Shown: positions 9,501 through 17,226 of the stretch, in pieces | How the letters are laid out: each line of letters opens with the position of its first letter | Position numbering within the stretch: the first letter of the stretch is position 1 | Assembly (NCBI RefSeq): GCF_025567385.1 | Contig: NZ_JAOQJU010000011.1 | Coordinates: 34,890-98,889 of the forward strand | Source of the DNA: Claveliimonas acetigenes | GTDB taxonomy: Bacteria; Bacillota; Clostridia; Lachnospirales; Lachnospiraceae | DNA length: 64,000 bases | Direction: 5' to 3' | Program-made: the position numbers and the translations under genes | Notes under the pieces: generated by a model | The model's database searches: none | What the model was told of the DNA's origin: nothing | Seen by the model: only the letters and a program-made list of their open reading frames with translations

Positions 9501-10134
9501 GCGCGCGTTTCTGTCCGGTCGCGCCTTCCAGTCCTGCCTGAAGTTCTTCGTATTCTTTATCAAGGTCAATGGCTTCCAGAAGCTCTTTGATGGATTCAGC
9601 GCCCATACCTACACGGAAGCTGCTGCCCCATTTCTCTCTTGCTTCCTGATACTCCTGCTCAGACAATACCTGTTTGTACTGTAAATCCGTGTCGCCCTTA
9701 TCCAGCACGATATAAGACGCAAAATACAGCACCTTCTCCAGTGTTCGCGGAGAAAGATCCAGAATCAGTCCCATACGGCTGGGAATCCCCTTGAAGTACC
9801 AGATATGTGACACCGGAGCTGCAAGGGCAATATGCCCCATACGCTCACGTCTTACACTTGACTTTGTTACTTCTACACCGCATCGATCGCAGACTACGCC
9901 CTTATAACGGATTTTCTTATATTTACCACAATGGCATTCCCAGTCCTTGCTTGGACCGAAAATCCTCTCACAGTAAAGACCGTCCTTCTCCGGCTTCAAT
10001 GTTCTATAGTTAATAGTCTCCGGCTTCGTTACCTCGCCTCTGGACCACTCTAATACTTTTTCAGGTGATGCCAACCCGATTTTGATTGCATCAAACGTCA
10101 TTGGCTGATATGTTTGTTCATTAGTATTTGGCAT
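6508..10134 (-). CDS. rpoC: RNA polymerase beta-prime subunit
   Basis: The 1208-residue largest catalytic subunit of RNA polymerase. It contains the N-terminal zinc-binding cysteines (CHCGKYKKIRYKGVVCDRCG), the absolutely conserved catalytic NADFDGDQMAVH loop with three aspartates, and the second zinc site near CKSHNGVCAKCYG. The C-terminus ends in an acidic tail (MDDELSFDEEIEMPDAEEVV). It starts 14 bases after rpoB ends and is terminated by the hairpin at 6439-6487. Length and motifs are normal. Confidence 0.98.
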   Translation of the reverse strand: MPNTNEQTYQPMTFDAIKIGLASPEKVLEWSRGEVTKPETINYRTLKPEKDGLYCERIFGPSKDWECHCGKYKKIRYKGVVCDRCGVEVTKSSVRRERMGHIALAAPVSHIWYFKGIPSRMGLILDLSPRTLEKVLYFASYIVLDKGDTDLQYKQVLSEQEYQEAREKWGSSFRVGMGAESIKELLEAIDLDKEYEELQAGLEGATGQKRARIVKRLEVVEAFRESGNKPEWMIMTNIPVIPPDLRPMVQLDGGRFATSDLNDLYRRIINRNNRLKRLLELGAPDIIVRNEKRMLQEAVDALIDNGRRGRPVTGPGNRALKSLSDMLKGKSGRFRQNLLGKRVDYSGRSVIVVGPELKIYQCGLPKEMALELFKPFVMKELVQNGIAHNIKNAKKMVERWQPEVWDVLEDVIKEHPVMLNRAPTLHRLGIQAFEPILVEGKAIKLHPLVCTAYNADFDGDQMAVHLPLSVEAQAECRFLLLSPNNLLKPSDGGPVAVPSQDMVLGIYYLTQERPGALGEGKIFKSVNEAILAYENEALTLHSRIKVRVSKTMPDGTVKTGTVESTLGRFIFNEIIPQDLGFVDREVEGNELLPEIDFHVGKKQLKKILEKVINTHGATKTAEVLDAIKATGYKYSTRAAMTVSISDMTVPPQKPEMIAKAQETVDRITRNYKRGLITEEERYKEVVETWKATDDALTEALLSGLDKYNNIFMMADSGARGSDKQIKQLAGMRGLMADTTGRTIELPIKSNFREGLDVLEYFMSAHGARKGLSDTALRTADSGYLTRRMVDVSQHVIIHDVDCRKDGKEIPGMYVEAFMDGNEEIESLQERITGRFLCEDIHDKDGNVIVKANHMVTPKRAERIMKYGVDENGETPKKIKIRTILTCKSHNGVCAKCYGANMATGEPVQVGEAVGIIAAQSIGEPGTQLTMRTFHTGGVAGDDITQGLPRVEELFEARKPKGLAIITEISGVASINDTKKKREIIVTNNETGESKAYLIPYGSRIKIMDGAVLAAGDELTEGSVNPHDLLKIKGLRAVQDYMLREVQRVYRLQGVDINDKHIEVLVRQMLKKIHIEEAGDSGFLPGTMVDILEFEDKNEELEAEGLTPATGSQVMLGITKASLATNSFLSAASFQETTKVLTEAAIKGKVDHLVGMKENVIIGKPIPAGTGMRKYRDVKLDTELDMDDELSFDEEIEMPDAEEVVEIEE

Positions 10135-10148
10135 ACTGGCACCCCTTC

Positions 10149-13100
10149 CTATTCATCATCTGACAATTCATCAAATTCAATCATGAAATCATCATCGTCC
10201 GGCTCATCGAATTCGTCAAATTCATCGTCGTCCGGCTCATCTACGTCAACAAGTTCCTCTCCCTCGAATTCCTGAGCTGTATAGCCATGCTCTCCGAAGT
10301 TCTCATCATCGGAATAGTGTCTGTCTCCTTCAATCAGAGAATGGAAATCTGTCTCACCCATGTCAACCGTCTCCATAATCTCCACTTCTGTATTATCATC
10401 ACGGAGCACACGTACATCCAGACCCAGTGACTGCAATTCCTTAAGAAGCACCTTGAAGGATTCCGGAATTCCCGGTTCAGGGATGTTCTCGCCCTTAATA
10501 ATCGCTTCATAAGTCTTCACACGTCCGGTCACATCGTCAGATTTGATCGTCAGGATCTCCTGCAGCGTGTAGGATGCACCATACGCTTCCAACGCCCAAA
10601 CTTCCATCTCTCCGAAACGCTGTCCGCCGAACTGGGCTTTTCCACCCAGAGGCTGCTGCGTTACCAGTGAATATGGTCCGGTAGAACGGGCATGGATCTT
10701 ATCGTCTACCAGATGATGCAGCTTCAGGTAATGCATGTGTCCAATGGTTACCGGACTGTCGAAATACTCTCCGGTACGACCGTCACGCAGGCGGACTTTA
10801 CCATCCCTTGAAAGCGGTACTCCCTTCCACAGCTCCCTGTGATCCCGGTTGTCATACAAATACTGCATAACCTCCGGAAGAAGTTCTTCCTTATGCCGCT
10901 TCTCAAACTCTTCCCACTCCAGATTTACGTAGTCATTCGCCAAATCCAGCGTATCCATAATATCATTTTCATCAGCGCCGTCAAATACCGGCGTTGCAAT
11001 GTTAAATCCTAATGCTTTTGCTGCCAGTGACAGATGGATCTCCAACACCTGTCCGATATTCATACGTGAAGGTACACCCAATGGGTTCAGAACAATATCC
11101 AGCGGACGTCCATTGGGCAGGAACGGCATATCCTCAACAGGAAGCACACGGGAAACAACACCCTTGTTACCGTGACGTCCCGCCATCTTATCACCCACGG
11201 AAATCTTTCTTTTCTGGGCAATGTAAATGCGCACGCACTGGTTTACGCCCGGAGAAAGTTCATCACCATTTTCTCTGGTAAATACCTTCGCATCTACAAC
11301 AATACCATACTCACCGTGAGGTACTTTCAAAGAAGTATCTCTGACTTCACGCGCCTTCTCACCAAAGATTGCACGGAGAAGCCTTTCTTCTGCCGTAAGC
11401 TCTGTCTCTCCCTTCGGAGTAACCTTACCCACCAGAATATCTCCGGCACGAACCTCCGCACCAATGCGGATAATTCCCCTGTCGTCCAGATTCTTCAGCG
11501 CATCATCGCCGACACCCGGAATATCTCTTGTAATTTCCTCCGGCCCAAGCTTGGTATCACGTGCTTCTGCTTCATACTCTTCAATATGAATAGAAGTATA
11601 TACATCATCGCGGACCAGTCTCTCACTCAAAAGAACTGCATCCTCGTAGTTATAGCCTTCCCACGTCATAAAACCAATCAACGGGTTCTTGCCAAGCGCC
11701 ATCTCTCCGTTAGAAGTAGATGGTCCGTCTGCAATTACCTGCCCTGCTTCCACCCGGTCTCCTTTAAAGACAATCGGCCTCTGGTTGTAGCAGTTACTCT
11801 GATTACTGCGGAGGAACTTGGTTAATTTATATTTCTTCAACGATTTATCATCCTGACGAATCGTAATTTCCGTAGAAGTAGAACGCTCAACAATACCGCC
11901 CGCTTCTGCAATGATGCAGACGCCGGAGTCCACTGCTGATTTTTCTTCCATACCTGTTCCTACTACCGGAGCTTCCGTCAGCATAAGCGGTACCGCCTGA
12001 CGCTGCATGTTGGATCCCATCAGCGCACGGTTCGCATCGTCATTTTCCAGGAAAGGAATCAATGCTGTAGCCACAGAGAACACCATCTTCGGAGACACGT
12101 CCATGTAATCAAACATGGTTCTCTCATATTCCTGCGTCTCTTCACGGTAACGACCGGATACATTCTTATGGATGAAATGTCCTTCCTCATCCAACGGCTC
12201 ATTCGCCTGTGCCACATGGTAATTATCTTCTTCGTCAGCAGTCATGTACACTACTTCTTCTGTTACCACCGGGTTCTTTGGATCGTCATGATTAATCTTG
12301 CGGTACGGAGCTTCTACGAAACCATACTGGTTAATTCTCGCATAGCACGCCAGAGAGTTAATCAAACCGATATTCGGACCTTCAGGCGTCTCAATCGGGC
12401 ACATTCTTCCATAATGAGAATAGTGAACGTCTCGAACCTCGAATCCGGCACGATCTCTTGACAGACCGCCGGGGCCAAGGGCGGAAAGACGTCTCTTGTG
12501 TGTCAGCTCACCCAGCGGATTGTTCTGATCCATGAACTGTGACAGCTGGGAAGAACCAAAGAACTCCTTCACCGCCGCCGTAACCGGCTTAATATTAATC
12601 AGGGACTGCGGGGAAATTCCCTCCAGATCCTGTGTTGTCATACGCTCACGGACAACCCTCTCCAGTCTTGACAGACCGATTCTGTACTGGTTCTGAAGAA
12701 GCTCACCGACAGAACGAATACGCCGATTGCCCAAATGGTCAATATCGTCATCATTTCCCAGGCCATATTCCAAATGAATATTATAGTTTACAGAAGCCAA
12801 AATGTCTTCCTTCGTTATATGTTTCGGAATCAGGTCGTGGAGATCCCTGCGGATCAAACGCTTCAGCTCATCCACATCTCCGGCAGATTCCTCCAAAATT
12901 CCTGCAAGAACCGGATAATATACCTGTTCCGTAACCCCTACTTCCTTCGGGTCAATATCAACAATTGCCTGAAGATCCACCATCATGTTAGAAAGAACTT
13001 TAATATTTCTCTCTTCTTCCTCACGCTCAATCCACACGAAAGGAGCAGCCGCATTCTGAATCGCGTCCGCAATTTCTCTGGTAATCTTCGTCCCTTTTTC

Positions 13101-14024
13101 AGCAATCACTTCGCCGGTAAGCGGGCTTGCCACATCTTCAGCAAGAACCTGACCAGTAATTCGGTTTTTAAGGGCCAGCTTCTTATTAAACTTATAACGT
13201 CCGACCTTCGCCAGATCATAACGTCTCGGGTCAAAGAACATACTTGTAATCAAGCTTTCTGCACTGTCTACGGCAAGCGGCTCGCCCGGACGTATTTTCT
13301 TATATAATTCCAGAAGTCCTTCCTGATAATTGGTGGCAGCATCCTTTTCAAAGCTTGCCAGAATCTTCGGCTCCTCGCCGAATAATTCAATGATTTCAGG
13401 ATTCGTACCGATACCAAGCGCACGGATCAGCACAGTAATCGGCACCTTTCTTGTTCTGTCTACACGAACATAAAAAACGTCATTGGAGTCTGTCTCATAT
13501 TCCAACCATGCGCCACGGTTCGGAATAACGGTAGATGAAAAAAGCCTTTTTCCAAGTTTGTCATGCGCAATTGCATAATAAATGCCGGGCGAACGAACCA
13601 ACTGGCTTACAATAACACGTTCCGCACCGTTAATCACAAACGTACCAGTCGCCGTCATCAACGGCAGGTCACCCATAAAGATCTCATGCTCATTGATCTC
13701 GTCTGTTTCTTTGTTGTGAAGTCTTACCCTCACCTTCAGCGGCGCCGCATACGTCGCGTCACGCTCTTTACACTCTTCAATCGTGTACTTCACATCATCT
13801 TCACACAAGGTAAAATCCACAAATTCCAGGCTCAAATGACCGCTGTAATCGCTAATCGGAGAAATGTCATCAAATACTTCTTTTAATCCTTCATCCAGGA
13901 ACCACTGGTAGGAATCTTTCTGGACTTCAATCAAATTAGGCATCTGAAGCACTTCTTTTTGTCTGGAATAGCTCATGCGTGAGCTTTTTCCGCTTTTGAT
14001 AGGACGAATTCTGTTTTTCTCCAT
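10149..14024 (-). CDS. rpoB: RNA polymerase beta subunit
   Basis: The 1291-residue beta subunit. The rifampicin-binding cluster reads SSQLSQFMDQNNPL and THKRRLSALGPGGLSRDR, with the usual wild-type glutamine, aspartate, histidine and serine, so no classical rifampicin resistance change is present. The C-terminus is extended by a strongly acidic tail (about 30 residues, rich in DDD and DEFDE). I chose the ATG at 14022-14024, 11 bases after AAGGAG; a GTG four codons earlier directly abuts that site. It has its own promoter and is followed by rpoC. Confidence 0.98.
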   Translation of the reverse strand: MEKNRIRPIKSGKSSRMSYSRQKEVLQMPNLIEVQKDSYQWFLDEGLKEVFDDISPISDYSGHLSLEFVDFTLCEDDVKYTIEECKERDATYAAPLKVRVRLHNKETDEINEHEIFMGDLPLMTATGTFVINGAERVIVSQLVRSPGIYYAIAHDKLGKRLFSSTVIPNRGAWLEYETDSNDVFYVRVDRTRKVPITVLIRALGIGTNPEIIELFGEEPKILASFEKDAATNYQEGLLELYKKIRPGEPLAVDSAESLITSMFFDPRRYDLAKVGRYKFNKKLALKNRITGQVLAEDVASPLTGEVIAEKGTKITREIADAIQNAAAPFVWIEREEEERNIKVLSNMMVDLQAIVDIDPKEVGVTEQVYYPVLAGILEESAGDVDELKRLIRRDLHDLIPKHITKEDILASVNYNIHLEYGLGNDDDIDHLGNRRIRSVGELLQNQYRIGLSRLERVVRERMTTQDLEGISPQSLINIKPVTAAVKEFFGSSQLSQFMDQNNPLGELTHKRRLSALGPGGLSRDRAGFEVRDVHYSHYGRMCPIETPEGPNIGLINSLACYARINQYGFVEAPYRKINHDDPKNPVVTEEVVYMTADEEDNYHVAQANEPLDEEGHFIHKNVSGRYREETQEYERTMFDYMDVSPKMVFSVATALIPFLENDDANRALMGSNMQRQAVPLMLTEAPVVGTGMEEKSAVDSGVCIIAEAGGIVERSTSTEITIRQDDKSLKKYKLTKFLRSNQSNCYNQRPIVFKGDRVEAGQVIADGPSTSNGEMALGKNPLIGFMTWEGYNYEDAVLLSERLVRDDVYTSIHIEEYEAEARDTKLGPEEITRDIPGVGDDALKNLDDRGIIRIGAEVRAGDILVGKVTPKGETELTAEERLLRAIFGEKAREVRDTSLKVPHGEYGIVVDAKVFTRENGDELSPGVNQCVRIYIAQKRKISVGDKMAGRHGNKGVVSRVLPVEDMPFLPNGRPLDIVLNPLGVPSRMNIGQVLEIHLSLAAKALGFNIATPVFDGADENDIMDTLDLANDYVNLEWEEFEKRHKEELLPEVMQYLYDNRDHRELWKGVPLSRDGKVRLRDGRTGEYFDSPVTIGHMHYLKLHHLVDDKIHARSTGPYSLVTQQPLGGKAQFGGQRFGEMEVWALEAYGASYTLQEILTIKSDDVTGRVKTYEAIIKGENIPEPGIPESFKVLLKELQSLGLDVRVLRDDNTEVEIMETVDMGETDFHSLIEGDRHYSDDENFGEHGYTAQEFEGEELVDVDEPDDDEFDEFDEPDDDDFMIEFDELSDDE

Positions 14025-14136
14025 ATGACGTTTCACTCCTTGTATATTTTTTGTAAGGTTTTACCGAAGAAACCTTCATATTTCCCAGATTTACTCACGT
14101 TTTTATGGCCTATAATGCCATAATAGCGTACTATCA

Positions 14137-14166
14137 ACTATACCACAAAGTCAAGAAATTTGTCAA
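14137..14166 (-). promoter_or_regulatory. Promoter of rpoB-rpoC
   Basis: TTGACA and TATAGT are separated by 18 bases on the minus strand, downstream of the 57-bp palindrome. This gives rpoBC a transcription start independent of rplJL. Confidence 0.75.
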
Positions 14167-14169
14167 GCA

Positions 14170-14226
14170 AAAAGTTAATTCAAGACGTAGTAAAGTGACA
14201 CTTTACTACGTCTTGAATTAACTTTT
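14170..14226. repeat. Perfect 57-bp palindrome between rplL and rpoB
   Basis: Arms 14170-14197 and 14199-14226 (28 bases each, outer AAAAGTTAATTC, inner GTAAAGTG) are exact reverse complements around a single A at 14198. On the minus strand TTTTT follows, so it could end transcription, and it would do so as a second stop after the rplL terminator. The rest of the 336-base gap (14025-14360) holds the rpoB promoter, the rplL terminator and a short repeat, TTCCCAGATTTAC, seen at about 14088 and 14273. Confidence 0.9.
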
Positions 14227-14296
14227 ACCCTGTACCCAATTGAACGCAGGGGTGTCCCTCAATGAAAAGTATTCCCAGATTTACCCATTTCAATCA

Positions 14297-14327
14297 CAAA
14301 AGGAACCCCACATACATGGGGTTCCTT
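14297..14327 (-). terminator. Terminator after rplL
   Basis: AAGGAACCCCA pairs with TGGGGTTCCTT across a 6-base loop, ending in T residues on the minus strand, about 30 bases after the rplL stop. Confidence 0.88.
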
Positions 14328-14360
14328 CCACTCATTTCACAATTCACATTCCATTCAGAA

Positions 14361-14738
14361 TTATTTAAGGTTAACTTCTGCGCCTTCGCCTTCAAGCTTA
14401 GCCTTGATTTCTTCTGCTTCTGCCTTAGAAACACCTTCTTTTACTACCTTCGGTGCTCCGTCTACTAATTCCTTAGCTTCCTTCAGACCAAGTCCTGTAA
14501 TCTCACGTACAGCCTTGATTACTTTTACTTTAGAAGCGCCTGCTGCAACTAATTCTACGTCAAACTCATCTTTCTCTTCTGCTGCAGCAGCTCCATCTCC
14601 AGCTGCTGCTGCAACTACAACGCCTGCTGCTGCAGATACACCAAATTCTTCTTCACATGCTTTTACTAAGTCATTTAACTCTAATACAGATAACTCTTTG
14701 ATAGCTTCAATAAATTCTGCTGTTGTTAATTTAGCCAT
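14361..14738 (-). CDS. rplL: 50S ribosomal protein L7/L12
   Basis: The 125-residue stalk protein that recruits translation GTPases. It shows the N-terminal dimerisation domain (MAKLTTAEFIEAIKELSVLE), an alanine-rich hinge near residue 45, and the C-terminal domain with KVIKAVREITGLGLKEAKEL. The ATG at 14736-14738 is preceded by GGAGG; five extra codons are possible from an upstream ATG that overlaps the ribosome site. It follows rplJ, whose product binds it. Confidence 0.97.
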   Translation of the reverse strand: MAKLTTAEFIEAIKELSVLELNDLVKACEEEFGVSAAAGVVVAAAAGDGAAAAEEKDEFDVELVAAGASKVKVIKAVREITGLGLKEAKELVDGAPKVVKEGVSKAEAEEIKAKLEGEGAEVNLK

Positions 14739-14782
14739 TTTATTTTCCTCCATTTTTCAATTATTTTATTTGATAACTATTC

Positions 14783-15331
14783 CTACTCCTCTGTTGCCGG
14801 AGCCTCTGCTGCTTCCTCTGCCGGAGCTTCTTCTGCTGCGGCCGGAGCGCCTCCCTGCTCTGCAATCTGATTAAGTACACGAGCAAGATTGGTAATTGGT
14901 GACTGTAAGCTTCCAAGCAATTTGGACAGAAGTTCTTCTCTTGACGGAATCTTTGCAATCTCTCCAAGAGCTTCTGCGTCATATGCCACGCCTTCAACCA
15001 CACCAGCTTTTAATTCAAGAGCCTTCGCATCTTTTGCAAATTTGCAAATAATTCTTGCCGGAGCTGTCGCGTCATCCTTAGAAATCGCAATTGCGCTCGG
15101 TCCTTCCAAGTGCTCGTCTAAAGCAGCGAACTCAGTTCCTTCAAAAGCTCTCTTCATCATTGTGTTTTTACAAACCTTGTAAATGATTCCCGCTTCTCTT
15201 AACTGTTTACGAAGCTCTGTATCCTGAGCAACCGTCAGTCCACGGTAATCAACCAGCACGATTGACTGTGCGCCCTGAATATCATCTACAATAGCCTGTA
15301 CGATAGGTTGTTTTAATTCAACTTTTGCCAC
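14783..15331 (-). CDS. rplJ: 50S ribosomal protein L10
   Basis: The 182-residue stalk base protein binds 23S rRNA and L7/L12 dimers. It has the family sequence VLVDYRGLTVAQDTELRKQL and KVCKNTMMKRA. The C-terminus ends in an alanine/glutamate-rich tail (AAAEEAPAEEAAEAP) that is somewhat longer than usual. The start is the GTG at 15329-15331 with GGAGGTG upstream. It is the first gene after the L10 leader, through which the L10-L12 complex is expected to repress its own synthesis. Confidence 0.96.
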   Translation of the reverse strand: MAKVELKQPIVQAIVDDIQGAQSIVLVDYRGLTVAQDTELRKQLREAGIIYKVCKNTMMKRAFEGTEFAALDEHLEGPSAIAISKDDATAPARIICKFAKDAKALELKAGVVEGVAYDAEALGEIAKIPSREELLSKLLGSLQSPITNLARVLNQIAEQGGAPAAAEEAPAEEAAEAPATEE

Positions 15332-15374
15332 GAATGGTGCACCTCCTTGTTAGATTTTGGTTTTCGCACCGCCG

Positions 15375-15559
15375 ATAGATAGAACAAAGCGGACAGGTCC
15401 GCTTCGAACACCCTGTATCCCTCAATCCTTGCGGGACTTGCTCCGCTTTGCGGCGCCGATGTGCGGCTGCTGCAAGCAGCCTTCCTTTGCACATCGTGCG
15501 CATCCCGCGGAGTTTTTAATGATATAGGAAATTCGAAGAAATTTCCTATATCATTAAAA
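15375..15559 (-). repeat. GC-rich block of nested hairpins inserted in the rplJ leader
   Basis: Between the L10-leader hairpin and the rplJ ribosome site lie about 185 bases of much higher GC than the flanks. They hold a perfect inverted repeat (arms 15514-15533 and 15540-15559, core ATGATATAGGAAATT), a nested hairpin (GATGTGC...GGCTGC with GCAGCC GCACATC, about 15455-15500) and a stem AAGCGGAC with GTCCGCTT (15391-15408). No credible protein is encoded. It looks like a dispersed structured element rather than normal leader. Confidence 0.6.
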
Positions 15560-15677
15560 GCCTCTGCATCCAAAGACGCAGAGGCTCATAAATTCATACA
15601 CATTGTATCAAATCTATCCTTCCTCGGTAGGCGTTTCTATCCTTACGCTTTTACAGCACCTACTGTCTTCGGCAGTT
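15559..15677 (-). ncRNA. L10 leader (autoregulatory 5' region of rplJL)
   Basis: The transcript contains the conserved pairing segments CTGCCGAAGACAGTAGGTGC and CCTACCGAGGAAGG, which are the recognisable core bound by the L10-L12 complex. It ends with a strong hairpin (AGCCTCTGC with GCAGAGGCT, 15559-15586) followed by TTTT, as in leaders that act by attenuation. Confidence 0.85.
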
Positions 15678-15685
15678 ACTTGATT

Positions 15686-15714
15686 AAAATAGCATACTTT
15701 TCAATACATGTCAA
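15686..15714 (-). promoter_or_regulatory. Promoter of rplJ-rplL
   Basis: TTGACA and TATTTT are separated by 17 bases immediately before the L10 leader on the minus strand. Confidence 0.75.
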
Positions 15715-15836
15715 TATTTTTAGAATAAAAAATTTGTTTAAAAAGTAACAGTTCCGCCCGCGCCATTCGCAAAACGCATCTACGATGTTTCTCCGCTACT
15801 ATGCAGCTATTTTTGCTCATAAAATGGCGCTCCGCT

Positions 15837-15894
15837 CATAAACCGGATCGTGTGTTCATTCATGCAAGCATGATTCACCCACAATCCGGCTTAT
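15837..15894. repeat. Imperfect long inverted repeat between rplA and rplJ
   Basis: Arms beginning ATAAACCGGATCGTG and ending CACAATCCGGCTTAT pair with a few mismatches; the centre is TCATGC-AA-GCATGA. It is not followed by a T run. Together with flanking sequence (15740-15905) it fills a gap in which no gene is visible. Confidence 0.6.
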
Positions 15895-15909
15895 GGCTGA
15901 ACCGTTACC

Positions 15910-15950
15910 TAAAAAAGGAGTATCAGGCCAAAGCCCAATACCCCTTTTAT
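15910..15950 (-). terminator. Terminator after rplA
   Basis: On the minus strand AAAAGGGGTAT and ATACTCCTTTTTT form the stem, with an internal GGC/GCC pairing, and the T run ends the hairpin about 15 bases after the rplA stop. Confidence 0.75.
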
Positions 15951-15964
15951 TCTATTCGATGTTA

Positions 15965-16657
15965 TTAGCCTAATTTAGCCGGATTAATCTTCACTCCCGG
16001 TCCCATGGTAGAAGTAAGTACCACGCTCTTTAAGAACTGGCCCTTTACTGCTGCTGGTCTGGCTTTATTAATCGCATCGATAAGCGTCTGGAAGTTGTCT
16101 GCAAGCTGCTCTTCGGTAAAGGATGCTTTACCTACCGGCACATGAATAATATTTGTCTTATCAAGTCTGTACTCAATCTTACCAGCTTTGATCTCCTGAA
16201 TCGCCTTTGTTACGTCCATCGTTACAGTACCGGCCTTCGGGTTCGGCATAAGTCCTTTTGGTCCAAGTACACGACCGATACGTCCTACAACACCCATCAT
16301 GTCTGGTGTAGCAACTACAACGTCAAATTCAAACCAGTTTTCCTTCTGGATCTTCTCGATCAGTTCCATTCCTCCAACGTAATCTGCTCCTGCTGCCTTT
16401 GCTTCATCTGCCTTGGCATCCTTCGCAAATACCAGGATACGAACCTTCTTACCCGTTCCGTGCGGCAGTACAACCGCTCCACGGATCTGCTGGTCAGCGT
16501 GGCGTCCATCACAGCCTGTTCTGATATGAGCTTCAATTGTTTCATCAAATTTAGCTACTGCTGTTTTCTTCACTAATGCAACTGCTTCATCTCTATCATA
16601 AAGAGTTCCTCTGTCAATCGTTTTAGCAGCCTCAATATATTTCTTTCCTCGTTTCAT
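15965..16657 (-). CDS. rplA: 50S ribosomal protein L1
   Basis: The 230-residue L1-stalk protein assists E-site tRNA release and is a translational repressor of its own operon. Family signatures include the N-terminal RGKKYIEAAKTIDR and VGRIGRVLGPKGLMPNPKAG, the conserved rRNA-contact segment. It follows rplK by about 80 bases. Its leader carries an L1-site copy (16674-16700), so the product should bind and limit its own message. Confidence 0.97.
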   Translation of the reverse strand: MKRGKKYIEAAKTIDRGTLYDRDEAVALVKKTAVAKFDETIEAHIRTGCDGRHADQQIRGAVVLPHGTGKKVRILVFAKDAKADEAKAAGADYVGGMELIEKIQKENWFEFDVVVATPDMMGVVGRIGRVLGPKGLMPNPKAGTVTMDVTKAIQEIKAGKIEYRLDKTNIIHVPVGKASFTEEQLADNFQTLIDAINKARPAAVKGQFLKSVVLTSTMGPGVKINPAKLG

Positions 16658-16673
16658 TAAAAAATACCTCCTT

Positions 16674-16700
16674 GTGGTAATGTCGGGATAACCCTCCCAC
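16674..16700 (-). promoter_or_regulatory. L1-binding-site-like element before rplA
   Basis: On the minus strand GTGGGAGGG, a short loop, then CCCGACATTACCAC. These two strands copy the helix of 23S rRNA bound by L1 (GGUGGGAGG and CCGAC...UACCACC in E. coli). The ribosome site AAGGAGG follows within a few bases, so binding would block initiation. Confidence 0.75.
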
Positions 16701-16736
16701 TTTTTGCTTCATTAAAATTCAGTTGCTCCCGGTCTC

Positions 16737-17162
16737 CTAATCAACTACAGTTACTCCCATAGAACGGCAAGTACCTGCAATCATACTCATTGCCGCTTCT
16801 ACGCTTGCCGCGTTAAGATCCGGCATCTTTGTCTCAGCGATTTCCTGCAGCTGAGCTTTCGTAATTGTTGCAACCTTTTTCTTATTCGGAACGCCTGAAC
16901 CGGATTTAATCTTGCAGGCCTTCTTAATCAAAACTGCTGCCGGTGGTGTCTTTGTAATGAAGCTGAAACTTCTGTCATTATAAACCGTGATAACTACAGG
17001 GATAATCATATCACCCTGATCTGCGGTTCTTGCATTAAACTGCTTTGTAAATTCAACGATATTCACGCCATGCTGTCCAAGTGCAGGACCAACCGGCGGA
17101 GCCGGAGTTGCCTTGCCGGCAGGAATCTGCAATTTAATATAACCTTCTACTTTTTTTGCCAT
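16737..17162 (-). CDS. rplK: 50S ribosomal protein L11
   Basis: The 141-residue L11 binds the GTPase-associated region of 23S rRNA. It shows the N-terminal VEGYIKLQIPAGKATPAPPVGPALGQ (conserved PAPPVGPALG) and the C-terminal rRNA-binding domain ending SMIAGTCRSMGVTV. The order nusG-rplK-rplA is the standard one. A first L1-site copy lies in its leader. Confidence 0.97.
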   Translation of the reverse strand: MAKKVEGYIKLQIPAGKATPAPPVGPALGQHGVNIVEFTKQFNARTADQGDMIIPVVITVYNDRSFSFITKTPPAAVLIKKACKIKSGSGVPNKKKVATITKAQLQEIAETKMPDLNAASVEAAMSMIAGTCRSMGVTVVD

Positions 17163-17178
17163 GTCTAATTACCTCCTT

Positions 17179-17214
17179 GTGGTAATGTCGGGAACGTCAT
17201 ACACGCCCCTCCCA
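17179..17214 (-). promoter_or_regulatory. L1-binding-site-like element before rplK
   Basis: This has the same two conserved strands as the element before rplA (GTGGGAGGG and CCCGACATTACCAC), with a longer loop, and again sits directly before AAGGAGGTAA. It is the expected place for L1 repression of the L11 operon. Confidence 0.78.
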
Positions 17215-17226
17215 CTTTTGAATCTG

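Noticed and set aside
14088..14286. TTCCCAGATTTAC seen twice around the 57-bp palindrome as transposon ends
   Set aside because: The two copies are direct, only 13 bases long, and not placed at the ends of the palindrome; likely chance or a minor regulatory motif.
15313..15573. 86-codon minus-strand frame across the rplJ leader
   Set aside because: It runs through the L10 leader hairpin and the GC-rich repeat block; the repeat structure explains the sequence better than coding.
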